From Fictibacillus arsenicus (lineage in GTDB: Bacteria > Bacillota > Bacilli > Bacillales > Fictibacillaceae), in contig NZ_MQMF01000003.1 of the NCBI RefSeq assembly GCF_001999465.1, forward strand, positions 310,001-374,000: DNA of 64,000 nucleotides. Reading direction: 5' to 3'. This document shows, in pieces, positions 52,113-59,880 of the stretch (positions within the stretch are counted from its first letter, which is position 1; every line of letters begins with the position of its first letter). A model generated the notes under the pieces. It saw only the letters and a list, made by a program, of their open reading frames with translations, searched no databases and was not told the DNA's origin. Both the position numbers and the translations under genes were made by a program.

Positions 52113-53645
52113 TTATCCTCTGTTTTTAAAATCTTCACGCACGCGTTTTTGTGAACGGTATGACTGATCACGTCCTCCGCTTCGGCTTCCGCCTTCACGA
52201 GATCCGCTTCTTTCACCTTTTGAGAAGCCAGAACGACGGTCTCTTCCGCCTCCACCTTCTCTTTTGCCTCCAGAACCAGAACGTCTGCGGTCAGAGAAAC
52301 GATTGTTTGGACGGCGCTTTTTAACTGATAAAGGCGGCTCGTCTGTTAAGTTGATCGGAGTAGTATCAGGCTCTTTTGTAAGAAGTTTTAAAGCAGCTGC
52401 TAAAAGCGTCACAGAATCATTTTCTTCCAATAATTCAACTGCTGTTTGCTTATAACCGTTAAAGTTATCTTCTTCAACAACTTCCATCAACTTTTCAAGT
52501 GTAATCTGCTGTTGTCCTTCCATTGCTTCAGAAACTGAAGGAATCACTCGTTTAACCATTTTACGCTTAGTGATTTTTTCAATCGTATATAAATGATCGA
52601 TCTCACGAGGAGTAATAAACGTTAATGCATAACCTGTTTTTCCTGCACGTCCAGTACGTCCAATACGGTGAACGTAGCTTTCAGGATCTTGAGGGATATC
52701 AAAGTTATATACATGAGATACACCAGAGATATCAAGACCGCGTGCTGCTACGTCTGTAGCAACAAGCACTTCGATTGTATTGTTTTTAAATGCACGCAAT
52801 ACTTTATCCCGTTTAGCCTGAGGAAGATCACCATGAATTCCTTCTGCAGAATATCCACGTTTGCTGAGAGCTTCAGATAACTCATCAACACGGCGCTTTG
52901 TTCGTCCAAAAACGATGGCAAGTTCTGGTGAGTGGATATCCATAAAGCGGCAAAGAGCATCGAATTTTTGACGTTCTTTTACTTCAACATATTCTTGTTC
53001 AATGTTTTTAACTGTCATTTCAGAAGCTTTTACTTTAATCAGTAATACATCCTTCATGAACTTCGCTGCAAGATTTTGAATCTGTTTAGGCATTGTTGCA
53101 GAGAAAAGCATTGTATGGCGTTCTGTTGGAACGTTTTCCAAGATCTTTTCGATATCTTCAACAAACCCCATGTTTAACATTTCATCAGCTTCGTCCAATA
53201 CCACTGTATGAACGCTATCAAGCTTTAATGTCTTTCTGTTGATATGATCCTGAACTCGACCTGGTGTTCCTACAATGATATGCGGTCCGTTTTTCAATGC
53301 TTTTATTTGTCGAACAATCGATTGTCCACCATAAATCGGAAGAGTTTTAATTCCTTTAAATTGTCCGATTTTATTAAGTTCTTCAGCAACTTGAACAGCT
53401 AATTCTCTCGTTGGTGCTAAAACGATACCTTGCACGAGTCGTGATTTCGTATCCATTTTTTCAATTAGCGGAATTCCAAAGGCAGCTGTTTTCCCAGTAC
53501 CTGTTTGAGCCTGACCAATTAAGTCAGTACCTTTAAATGCTGTAGGAATTGTATCACGCTGAATTGGTGTTGCTTCCTCAAATCCCATATTGTTGATGGA
53601 TTGAAGCAACTCGGGACTAAGTCCCAATTCTTGAAATGTTGTCAA
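52113..53645 (-). CDS. cshA: DEAD-box RNA helicase CshA
   Basis: 510 residues from a TTG start with AAAGGAG upstream. Helicase motifs in order: Q motif ([10 protein letters not shown], about 25-34), I AQTGTGKT (46-53), Ia PTRELA, II DEAD (151-154), III SAT, then the second RecA domain with [10 protein letters not shown] and [10 protein letters not shown]. The C-terminal 75 residues are Arg/Gly/Ser-rich, as in CshA (YdbR), and bind RNA. CshA unwinds rRNA and mRNA structures and associates with the degradosome. It follows a long untranslated region. Confidence 0.93.
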   Translation of the reverse strand: MTTFQELGLSPELLQSINNMGFEEATPIQRDTIPTAFKGTDLIGQAQTGTGKTAAFGIPLIEKMDTKSRLVQGIVLAPTRELAVQVAEELNKIGQFKGIKTLPIYGGQSIVRQIKALKNGPHIIVGTPGRVQDHINRKTLKLDSVHTVVLDEADEMLNMGFVEDIEKILENVPTERHTMLFSATMPKQIQNLAAKFMKDVLLIKVKASEMTVKNIEQEYVEVKERQKFDALCRFMDIHSPELAIVFGRTKRRVDELSEALSKRGYSAEGIHGDLPQAKRDKVLRAFKNNTIEVLVATDVAARGLDISGVSHVYNFDIPQDPESYVHRIGRTGRAGKTGYALTFITPREIDHLYTIEKITKRKMVKRVIPSVSEAMEGQQQITLEKLMEVVEEDNFNGYKQTAVELLEENDSVTLLAAALKLLTKEPDTTPINLTDEPPLSVKKRRPNNRFSDRRRSGSGGKREGGGGRDRRSGFSKGERSGSREGGSRSGGRDQSYRSQKRVREDFKNRG

Positions 53646-54025
53646 TGTTCTATCTCCTTTTCTTGACGAAAAAGGTTTATACGATAACCTCGTGGACCTG
53701 ACATATGATTAATCTTTTTTAGGTGTCAGCCAAATTGTTTTCAAAATACATCATGATTTGCACATAAAATAGCATTTCCGCGAGTGTAAATGACTGGAAA
53801 TGCTTAGCCATGTGAATATGCGTAAAAATTAAAAGTTAATAGTTACAAGGCTATCCGTAATTCAAACTTGTTCCGTCCATATATATTCCGTTGTTAAACT
53901 TATCACGTAACCATAATAAATGCAACTCTTTCCATCCTAAGAAGCACTTAATTATTTTAGTTAACAGTATTTAAATTGCTTTAGTTTAAGTTATTTTAAC
54001 CAATCCAGTACTAGTTAAAACATAA
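53646..54025. other. Long gene-free region upstream of cshA
   Basis: About 380 bases without a gene between the divergent cshA and antiporter genes. It contains one clear hairpin, AGCATTTCC/GGAAATGCT at 53771-53804 with a 16-base loop, which would lie in the cshA 5' untranslated region. I could not place convincing promoters. Long 5' leaders are common for DEAD-box helicase genes. Confidence 0.5.
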
Positions 54026-54122
54026 AAAAGCCCCTCATAATAATTGTTTATTATATAAGCAGAATATTTTTCTGAAACCATCACACGCTAATCTTATGAC
54101 TTCGTGCGAAAGAAGGGCTTTT
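54026..54122 (+). promoter_or_regulatory. Candidate structured leader that can hide the antiporter ribosome site
   Basis: AAAAGCCC at 54026-54033 pairs perfectly with GGGCTTTT at 54115-54122, which includes part of the GAAGGG ribosome site and ends at the base before the ATG. Enclosed are three smaller hairpins: TAATAA/TTATTA, CAGAA/TTCTG and CACG/CGTG. It resembles a riboswitch or thermometer layout, but I match it to no known class and the transcription start is unknown. Confidence 0.4.
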
Positions 54123-55532
54123 ATGAGCAGCAGCTGGGTTTCAATCATCCCATTTTTAGTTGTAATACCAATCGCGATAAAAACAAAACAAGTGCTGCCA
54201 GGCTTGATTGCAGGACTTTTAACAGGTTCTTATCTCCTCAAACCTACCTTTGTAGGAGGACTCGAGAAAATGGTCCAGTTTCTTGTAAAAGGACTTATTG
54301 ACCCTAAGAACATTAAAATTTTAGTTTTTTTATATGCTTTTTCAGGGTTGATCTCAATGATCAAGCTTTCCGGGGGCATCAGGGGGTTTGTTGAAGAAGC
54401 ATCCAGCAGAATTCAAACTAAAAAAGGTGCCCTTTTTCTGACTTATGCTTCTACCATCGGAACTTTTGCAGCACCGAGTTTCCGATTTGTAACGATCGCT
54501 CCTATTATGAGAGCGTTGTTAAAAAAGGTGAAAATGTCAACACAAGAACTCGGCTTTGTTATTGAAACTACAGCCACACCAATCATTGTTTTAATACCAA
54601 TCGCTACAGCTTTCGTCGGCTATATGACATCTATCGTAGATATCTCACTTAAGAATGAGAAACTAAGCGGAGATCCATATTCATTATTTATTCAAAGCAT
54701 ACCATATAACTTCTTCTCTTTTGTAATGATTATTGTTGGTGTTTATTTAAGTTTTTTTCACCATTCAAAATCGACAGAAGAAAGCGATCCAGATCACGTA
54801 GGAGATAAAGAAGATGATGATTGGCATAATTGTGATCCTGCCGTCGGAAAAGAGCTGCCTAACAAACCTTGGAATTTAATAATTCCTTTAATCTTGATCG
54901 TTTCTCTGACTCTTCTCCTAACTTGGTGGGATGGTTATAAAAAATCTGGAGGATTCATAAAAGCATTCATTTCTGCAGATGTAATGGATGCTATGCTGAT
55001 CGCTCTTCTGTTCACTTCGATCTTTACATTTCTCTTTTTAAGAATACAGCGAATGAAAACAGGAGAACTATTAAATGGGTTTATATTCGGAGGCAATGAG
55101 CTTATGAGCGTCATTGTTTTGCTGGCGGTAGTCTGGGGGCTTTCCTCTGTAACGGAAGAGCTCGGTTTTTCTGCCTTTGTAACCAAATATGCAGGATGGA
55201 TACCTGCTTCAGTAATAGTACCTTTATTGTTCTTATTCGGCTGTGCGGTGTCTTATTTTATTGGTTCAGCCTGGGGCACTTGGGGAATATTAATGCCTCT
55301 TGGGGTTTCAATGGCAGGAGTTGCTGGCGTATCACTGCCACTCGTGATTGGAGCAGTTTTTGCGAGTGGTACCTTTGGAGCTTTTGCTTCCCCGCTAAGC
55401 GACGATACGAACACGATCGCGCGGATATTAAATTTATCAGTAATTAAATATGCACGTTACAAACTGAAACCCGCACTTATTGCTGCTGGTATTACAGCAG
55501 TACTATATGGTGTTACGGTCTTTTTCTTTTGA
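54123..55532 (+). CDS. NhaC-family Na+/H+ antiporter
   Basis: 469 residues from the ATG that follows GAAGGGCTTTT; a longer in-frame start has no ribosome site. About 11-12 membrane helices. The NhaC family (PF03553) also contains malate-lactate, methionine and lysine transporters. Motifs include FAAPSFRFVTIAPIMRAL, FIGSAWGTWGILMPLGVSM and GTFGAFASPLSDDTNTIA near the end, the ion-site region. An acidic cytosolic loop (about 215-245, Asp/Glu/His-rich) separates the halves. The ion or substrate is unresolved. Confidence 0.82.
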   Translation: MSSSWVSIIPFLVVIPIAIKTKQVLPGLIAGLLTGSYLLKPTFVGGLEKMVQFLVKGLIDPKNIKILVFLYAFSGLISMIKLSGGIRGFVEEASSRIQTKKGALFLTYASTIGTFAAPSFRFVTIAPIMRALLKKVKMSTQELGFVIETTATPIIVLIPIATAFVGYMTSIVDISLKNEKLSGDPYSLFIQSIPYNFFSFVMIIVGVYLSFFHHSKSTEESDPDHVGDKEDDDWHNCDPAVGKELPNKPWNLIIPLILIVSLTLLLTWWDGYKKSGGFIKAFISADVMDAMLIALLFTSIFTFLFLRIQRMKTGELLNGFIFGGNELMSVIVLLAVVWGLSSVTEELGFSAFVTKYAGWIPASVIVPLLFLFGCAVSYFIGSAWGTWGILMPLGVSMAGVAGVSLPLVIGAVFASGTFGAFASPLSDDTNTIARILNLSVIKYARYKLKPALIAAGITAVLYGVTVFFF

Positions 55533-55561
55533 ACCTCCTGATTTAGGAGGTTCGTTTTATT
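55531..55561. terminator. Bidirectional terminator
   Basis: GAACCTCCT/AGGAGGTTC with a 5-base loop. It ends the antiporter gene and overlaps the last codons of the convergent gene. Confidence 0.8.
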
Positions 55562-56169
55562 TCTTGATCCCTTACAGTTTGAATAACGTCTCTATACCGT
55601 TCTCTTGACCACGAATTATAAGAAGGATGCGGCACTCCTTTAATTATATTCAGTTCGTCCTTCATTGCTAATTGATTCACATACTTTTCGGCGAATTTTC
55701 CGCAGGGCACAATAATCGAATCTTCTGCCATCGTTCTTATCAATCGATCCTGAAAATCATGGATAAGCAATTGATTAAACAGTCCCTTATTTTCATCTCT
55801 AAAATGATTCGCTGTACTTTTACGAATAGCTTCTGCAATTTGCAATTCTTTTTTAAATCTTTGAACAAATTCCTTTTCAGAATAAGCCGATTCTTGAAGT
55901 GGAAAAGGACAAACGTTGACAATTCCGTAGAAACTTTGTCTTTTATCTTCGGCAAGCTGTTTTAAATATTTCCCCATAGGAAGTATATCTTCCTGTAAAA
56001 AAAGTTCCTTAGCCATTGATCTTCCTGAGAGTCCTGCAAGAGGTACTCCTGCTCTCAATTCTTCTTTATGAGGCGATTCTAAAATAAAGATCATTTTGGG
56101 ATCATGAGCAATATCGGGCACACTGTAACTTGCTTTTGCTTTTTCAAAAAACTCTACTATTCTGAGCAT
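55543..56169 (-). CDS. Uracil-DNA glycosylase superfamily-like protein
   Basis: 208 residues. FILESPHKEELRAGVPLAG (about 28-46) resembles motif 1 of the UDG superfamily, and GVPHPSYNSWS near 180-190 resembles the motif 2 His loop. SFYGIVNVCPFPLQES lies between. The usual catalytic Asp or Asn of motif 1 is a Glu-Ser-Pro here, so glycosylase activity is not assured. AAAGGAG precedes the ATG. It is upstream of no obvious repair partner. Function unproven. Confidence 0.6.
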   Translation of the reverse strand: MLRIVEFFEKAKASYSVPDIAHDPKMIFILESPHKEELRAGVPLAGLSGRSMAKELFLQEDILPMGKYLKQLAEDKRQSFYGIVNVCPFPLQESAYSEKEFVQRFKKELQIAEAIRKSTANHFRDENKGLFNQLLIHDFQDRLIRTMAEDSIIVPCGKFAEKYVNQLAMKDELNIIKGVPHPSYNSWSRERYRDVIQTVRDQEIKRTS

Positions 56170-56192
56170 GGTATACTCCTTTCTTACTTAAA

Positions 56193-56223
56193 TTAAAAAT
56201 CCAGCAAACAAATGTCTGCCGGA
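56193..56223 (-). terminator. Intrinsic terminator of psd
   Basis: On the minus strand TCCGGCAGACA and TGTTTGCTGGA pair with two mismatches and are followed by TTTTTAATTT. Confidence 0.75.
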
Positions 56224-56254
56224 TATATTTTTGACTAGTTAATTGGAACGGAAA

Positions 56255-57112
56255 TCAAATAGAAGTTGAATAATCTTTTTGCTTTGATGTATCTGGATGT
56301 TTTCCGATAATTTCACCCATACGCACAGATTTTCCGACTGCAAGCGATTTATCAAATGAAAAATCCTTATCTTCAAATAATAGGATAACTGTGGACCCAA
56401 ACTCAAATAGACCTACTTCATCTCCTTTTTCATACGTTACAGGAGCAACGTTTGTTTTCGTGATTTTCTTCCATTTACGGACTTTATCATCATATTTAAC
56501 CTTTACACTTCCTACGATAAATGCCCCGACTTTTACAATTGCGAGCTTGCCATAATCTGTTTCAGCAAATGTAACAACACGTTCGTTTTTAGTGAATAGT
56601 CCTTTAACATGATTAACACCAATATCATTAACCGGGAAAAGCCGTCCTGGAATGTACGTAGAACTATAAACTTCCCCTTTTACTGGCATGTGAATTCGAT
56701 GATAATCTTTCGGACTTAAATAAATGGTTATAAAGTGACCGCTTTCGAAATCTGCGTTGCTTTCATCTGCAAGGAGTTTTTGAACAGGGTATGATATTCC
56801 TTTCGCCTGTATGATCGTCCCCTTTTCAACGCGTCCCATTTGTGTAACAAGTCCATCTACTGGTGAAATGGCTTCTGTAGCTTCACCGCAAATTGGCCGA
56901 GCATCTTGCTTAAGTTTCCTTGTGAAGAACTCAGTCAGATGGGCATACTCATGAATGGGCTTCTCAATTTCAGATAAGTTAATTTTATAATGTTCAGCAT
57001 AACGTTTCACATATCGTTTACTGAGTTTTGAACGTCCGGCCCTGCCGACGATTGATGAAATTTTATTTTGCGGCAATAAGGTTAAGGCTAACCTTGCAAC
57101 TCGTTGTTTCAT
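56255..57112 (-). CDS. psd: Phosphatidylserine decarboxylase proenzyme
   Basis: 285 residues. It makes phosphatidylethanolamine from phosphatidylserine at the membrane. The self-cleavage motif is FGST in GLFEFGSTVILLFE (usually LGST), which gives the pyruvoyl group. The acidic-His relay is in SPVDGLVT and LSPKDYHRIHMPVKG. Length is somewhat longer than the 263 residues of B. subtilis because of the N-terminal basic region. pssA is not adjacent, unlike in B. subtilis. Monocistronic. Confidence 0.9.
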   Translation of the reverse strand: MKQRVARLALTLLPQNKISSIVGRAGRSKLSKRYVKRYAEHYKINLSEIEKPIHEYAHLTEFFTRKLKQDARPICGEATEAISPVDGLVTQMGRVEKGTIIQAKGISYPVQKLLADESNADFESGHFITIYLSPKDYHRIHMPVKGEVYSSTYIPGRLFPVNDIGVNHVKGLFTKNERVVTFAETDYGKLAIVKVGAFIVGSVKVKYDDKVRKWKKITKTNVAPVTYEKGDEVGLFEFGSTVILLFEDKDFSFDKSLAVGKSVRMGEIIGKHPDTSKQKDYSTSI

Positions 57113-57268
57113 TTAATTTCCCCTTTATATGTTAGATCCTGTCAAAAGATAGCTATTATTTATTATATACATTTTAACATAGATGAAAAGGCATTTTTAT
57201 TGTTTATTAATTAGGCATATGTCACAATAGCACCAATTAAATTTGTTCAGACATAAGGAGTGTTCTCA

Positions 57269-57553
57269 TTGAAAATTCACATGAGCGAAGAAACAGCAGA
57301 GTATATCATTAAAGACCTTCAAGCAGTAGAAGGTAATAAAATTCGTTTTTTTGTCCGCTTAGGAGGCTGCAGTACGGCTCAAGAGGGATTTTCTCTCGGA
57401 ATTAATAAAGATACACCAAAGCACCCAGCAGTTGTTTTAGACCGTCAAAATCATGAGTTTTTTATTGAAGAAGAAGATGAATGGTTCTTTGACCAAAATG
57501 ATTTAACGGTTTCAGTTGAAGACGATGAAATTAGATTTAAATTTCACAACTAA
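57269..57553 (+). CDS. yneR: HesB/YneR family protein
   Basis: 94 residues from a TTG with AAGGAG eight bases upstream. A beta-rich HesB-like domain. RFFVRLGGCSTAQEGFSLGI keeps only one of the three cysteines of true A-type iron-sulfur carriers (IscA, SufA), so cluster delivery is doubtful, as for B. subtilis YneR. An acidic C-terminal half (EEEDEWFFDQND). It is convergent with yneQ; both sit in the conserved yne cluster. Confidence 0.82.
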   Translation: MKIHMSEETAEYIIKDLQAVEGNKIRFFVRLGGCSTAQEGFSLGINKDTPKHPAVVLDRQNHEFFIEEEDEWFFDQNDLTVSVEDDEIRFKFHN

Positions 57554-57556
57554 AAA

Positions 57557-57853
57557 TCATAAGAACTTTTGGAGATCTTTCATTCGGCCTTCCTGTTCCA
57601 TTATAGTTCTTTGCTTATCCCCGATAAGATCAAAATGGGGATAAGCATCTCTTTCATGAATCCATTCTGCTTTTAAGCCATATTTACTTCCCCATGCTAT
57701 TAATTTATGCAAATCCTTGCAGCCAACCTTTGTTACACTCTTTTCATACGGAAAACGCGGATCAAGCCAAAAATGTGTAATAAAAGCAATCTGACCTGCT
57801 TCCACTTCGGATTTCCATTTATTTAGCTGAGATCTTTTTATTCCAAACGCCAT
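57557..57853 (-). CDS. yneQ: YneQ-like uncharacterised protein
   Basis: 98 residues. It begins MAFGIKRSQLNKWK and has AFITHFWLDPRFP, VTKVGCKDLHKLIAWG and HFDLIG, as in B. subtilis YneQ. Function is unknown; the conserved His, Cys, Trp and Asp residues hint at metal binding. It overlaps the yneP stop codon (TAATG), so the two are translated together. Confidence 0.8.
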   Translation of the reverse strand: MAFGIKRSQLNKWKSEVEAGQIAFITHFWLDPRFPYEKSVTKVGCKDLHKLIAWGSKYGLKAEWIHERDAYPHFDLIGDKQRTIMEQEGRMKDLQKFL

Positions 57854-58275
57854 TATGATTCACTGCTCGCTCTTACATATGCGTCATGCCATTCAGGAAA
57901 GTATTTTTTAATCGAGATCGGACGAAAGTTTTCTTTTTTCACACAAACATGTGTAGAGATTCCCGTTACACACAATTCCTGATTTTCGTTATAAATTTCA
58001 TAAGCGTATACCACTTTAATACCTGAATATTCTTTTACTGCAGTTTTGATAATCGCCTGCTGTCCATAGGTTAACGGTTTTTTATAAGATGCTTGAATGT
58101 CAGTAACAGGTGAAAGGATACCCTGAGCTTCCATATCAGCATACTTAAATCCTAGAGATTCAATAAGTTTTGTTCTTCCGATTTCAAACCAGACTAAATA
58201 ATTCGCATGGTATACGACACCCATTTGATCGGTTTCTGCATATCTTACATCAACGGCTGTATCAATAAACTTCAT
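57853..58275 (-). CDS. yneP: Acyl-CoA thioesterase YneP (4-hydroxybenzoyl-CoA thioesterase fold)
   Basis: 140 residues from an ATG with AGGGTGG eleven bases upstream; a GTG five codons earlier is the alternative. A single hot-dog fold. VRYAETDQMGVVYHANYLVWFEIGR holds the catalytic Asp of the YbgC/FadM group (in pieces: YAETDQMGVV then YHANYLVWFE). It hydrolyses acyl-CoA; the substrate is unknown. It is the upstream gene of the yneP-yneQ pair. Confidence 0.87.
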   Translation of the reverse strand: MKFIDTAVDVRYAETDQMGVVYHANYLVWFEIGRTKLIESLGFKYADMEAQGILSPVTDIQASYKKPLTYGQQAIIKTAVKEYSGIKVVYAYEIYNENQELCVTGISTHVCVKKENFRPISIKKYFPEWHDAYVRASSES

Positions 58276-58325
58276 TTGTAATAAATCCACCCTTTTGCCT
58301 TTTTATTTCACTTTAGTAGAAAAAG

Positions 58326-58352
58326 CAAAAAAAGACCAGCAATTTGCCGGTC
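58326..58352 (-). terminator. Intrinsic terminator of tlp
   Basis: On the minus strand GACCGGCAAATTGCTGGTC forms a stem, followed by TTTTTTT. Confidence 0.85.
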
Positions 58353-58358
58353 TCCTAT

Positions 58359-58595
58359 TTATTGGAGTTCATTGCCTTCTCTATAGGCTTTTTCTTCCTG
58401 AATTTCATTTTGAAACTGTTCGATCGATTCTTCTCTATGCTGATTCTTTTCTTTAATCTGCTCTTTTTGGCTAGCAGTTAAATTCATGTTATCAGCTGTT
58501 TCATTAGCTTCTTGAATGTTTTGTTGTGTATTTTCGACCATTTGCTCTAAGCGTTCAACGTTATTGCTGCGGTCATCTTTATTAGGTTTTTGCAT
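58359..58595 (-). CDS. tlp: Small acid-soluble spore protein Tlp
   Basis: 78 residues, almost all hydrophilic (Gln, Asn, Glu, Lys). MQKPNKDDRSNNVERLEQMVENT and ASQKEQIKEKNQHREESIE are typical of Tlp, a minor forespore protein. The ATG has AAAGGAGAATCC before it. In B. subtilis tlp lies beside sspN and yneP, exactly as here apart from one extra gene. It is expected to be forespore-specific (sigma-G), from the B. subtilis case. Confidence 0.88.
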   Translation of the reverse strand: MQKPNKDDRSNNVERLEQMVENTQQNIQEANETADNMNLTASQKEQIKEKNQHREESIEQFQNEIQEEKAYREGNELQ

Positions 58596-58663
58596 GATGG
58601 ATTCTCCTTTGTGTTTGAAGTTAATTCACCATAGTGTTTGCAAAAAACCAAATAATTTATTCT

Positions 58664-59173
58664 CTAATTTTTTTGAAGCAATATTGGACTCATGTTCTCA
58701 ATACTGCTTTTACATAAATCCGTAAGATACTTCCAATACTCAACAACACTTTCATCATCTGAATTTTTCATTGTAATTTCAAGCCAAGCCAGTTCTTCGG
58801 CAAGTCTTATAGAAGATCCAATCCAATATTTTTTGTTTTTTACCGTGATTTGAAAAGGTTCTTCAAATCGGAATGGCAAATAAAATCCTTCAGTATTTGG
58901 ATGAAGGATGATGTGCTGATACACGGTTCCCTTTGTTAGCTTCGCATAAAATAAGAATACCCCATCATTTTTTGCAGCAGCTTTTTTTAGCTTTTCTAAC
59001 GTTTCAACATTTCCAAGTTCCATCGTAGTAACTTCTTTTTCCCAGTTTAATTCTTCACGAAACGGAACAAGATGCCCTAACCTTTGCATTTCAATTTCAA
59101 GCTGACGGTATAAATAATCCTGATCATCTTTATTATGTGATACAGGTAATGGTTTGACAGATGCCGTAATCAA
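58664..59173 (-). CDS. Uncharacterised protein between tlp and sspN
   Basis: 169 residues from a TTG directly behind AGGAGGGG; a longer start reading 11 codons further has no ribosome site. Mixed alpha-beta and soluble. Segments ITASVKPLPVSHNK, FLFYAKLTKGTVYQHIIL and FRFEEPFQITVKNKKYWIGSS suggest a compact beta domain. I do not recognise the family. It interrupts the tlp-sspN pair known from B. subtilis, so it may be a lineage-specific insertion. Confidence 0.65.
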   Translation of the reverse strand: MITASVKPLPVSHNKDDQDYLYRQLEIEMQRLGHLVPFREELNWEKEVTTMELGNVETLEKLKKAAAKNDGVFLFYAKLTKGTVYQHIILHPNTEGFYLPFRFEEPFQITVKNKKYWIGSSIRLAEELAWLEITMKNSDDESVVEYWKYLTDLCKSSIENMSPILLQKN

Positions 59174-59278
59174 ACGTACCCCTCCTAATTCTTTCACTAC
59201 ATACATTTTTTCGACAAAATCTTTAATATATGGGAGTCCATGTGAAAATTAGGAGGAGGGAATATTTACATTTTTATT

Positions 59279-59422
59279 TTATTTACCTTTTGGAGGAACA
59301 TAGTCAGCATGATCATGTGACTTATTTGCCATCTTTTTTCCATTGTTACTGTTGCTTTCTCTTGGCTGTGTGCCGATATGATTTGGAACAAAATCTTCTG
59401 GAAAACGTTTTGGATTACTCAA
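59279..59422 (-). CDS. sspN: Small acid-soluble spore protein N
   Basis: 47 residues from a TTG with AAAGGGGG upstream. FVPNHIGTQPRESNSNNGKKM resembles the SspN core of B. subtilis (YVPSHLGTKP...NKGEKM). It is very basic and polar, a minor forespore protein. It was too short for an ordinary gene scan but is supported by the ribosome site, the motif and the conserved place between tlp and acnA. Confidence 0.82.
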   Translation of the reverse strand: MSNPKRFPEDFVPNHIGTQPRESNSNNGKKMANKSHDHADYVPPKGK

Positions 59423-59710
59423 AGGTCTTACCCCCTTTCGTATTCTTTTTACTTTTCCTTTAATTAAATAGCTCTATGCATTTTAAGACAACTCCTATTA
59501 ATGGATTTAATGATAAGCAGGAACATGTATTTTTGTCTTGAAGTGTCGATTCGGGGTTTTATTCAATTTATCGTAAGATTTTAACATTTTTTCCTGATTG
59601 ATTTGCTTTATTAACTTTTTAAGTAAAATATAAGATTAATTTTGCACATTTTGATTATTTCGAATTTAATTAGGCAATATTGGTAATATCTTATATGTAG
59701 AGGTGTCATT

Positions 59711-59839
59711 ATGAGAAAGAACAGAAAGATGAGTTTTCGTGAACTTGTAAATGAGAATAAACGACAGCTGTTAAAAGATGAATCTTATTTGGAACAGCTT
59801 GAAAAAAAGCTGGATGAAAAACATACAAGAAATGGCTGA
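59711..59839 (+). CDS. FbpB-family small basic protein
   Basis: 42 residues. MRKNRKMSFRELVNENKRQLL followed by a charged coiled helix (ESYLEQLEKKLDEKH) is the pattern of FbpB, a Fur-controlled basic protein that helps an iron-sparing small RNA in B. subtilis. GAGGTGTC precedes the ATG. No convincing Fur box is visible in the 288-base gap upstream, which otherwise looks featureless and AT-rich. Shared terminator with acnA. Family likely; iron role inferred. Confidence 0.75.
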   Translation: MRKNRKMSFRELVNENKRQLLKDESYLEQLEKKLDEKHTRNG

Positions 59840-59840
59840 A

Positions 59841-59877
59841 AAAAAATCCCTTGCCAATCATGGCAAAGGATTTTTTT
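59841..59877. terminator. Bidirectional terminator of the FbpB-like gene and acnA
   Basis: AAATCCCTTGCCA/TGGCAAAGGATTT with a 4-base loop, A run on one side and T run on the other. Confidence 0.9.
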
Positions 59878-59880
59878 ATG

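Noticed and set aside
55543-56169. Firm assignment as a uracil-DNA glycosylase
   Set aside because: The fold-level motifs are present but the catalytic Asp/Asn of motif 1 is not recognisable, so only a superfamily-like call is made.
59230-59463. 77-codon plus-strand frame opposite sspN
   Set aside because: It is a shadow of sspN on the other strand and lacks a family match.
59423-59710. Fur box upstream of the FbpB-like gene
   Set aside because: Nothing close to the GATAATGATAATCATTATC consensus could be found; the region is merely AT-rich.
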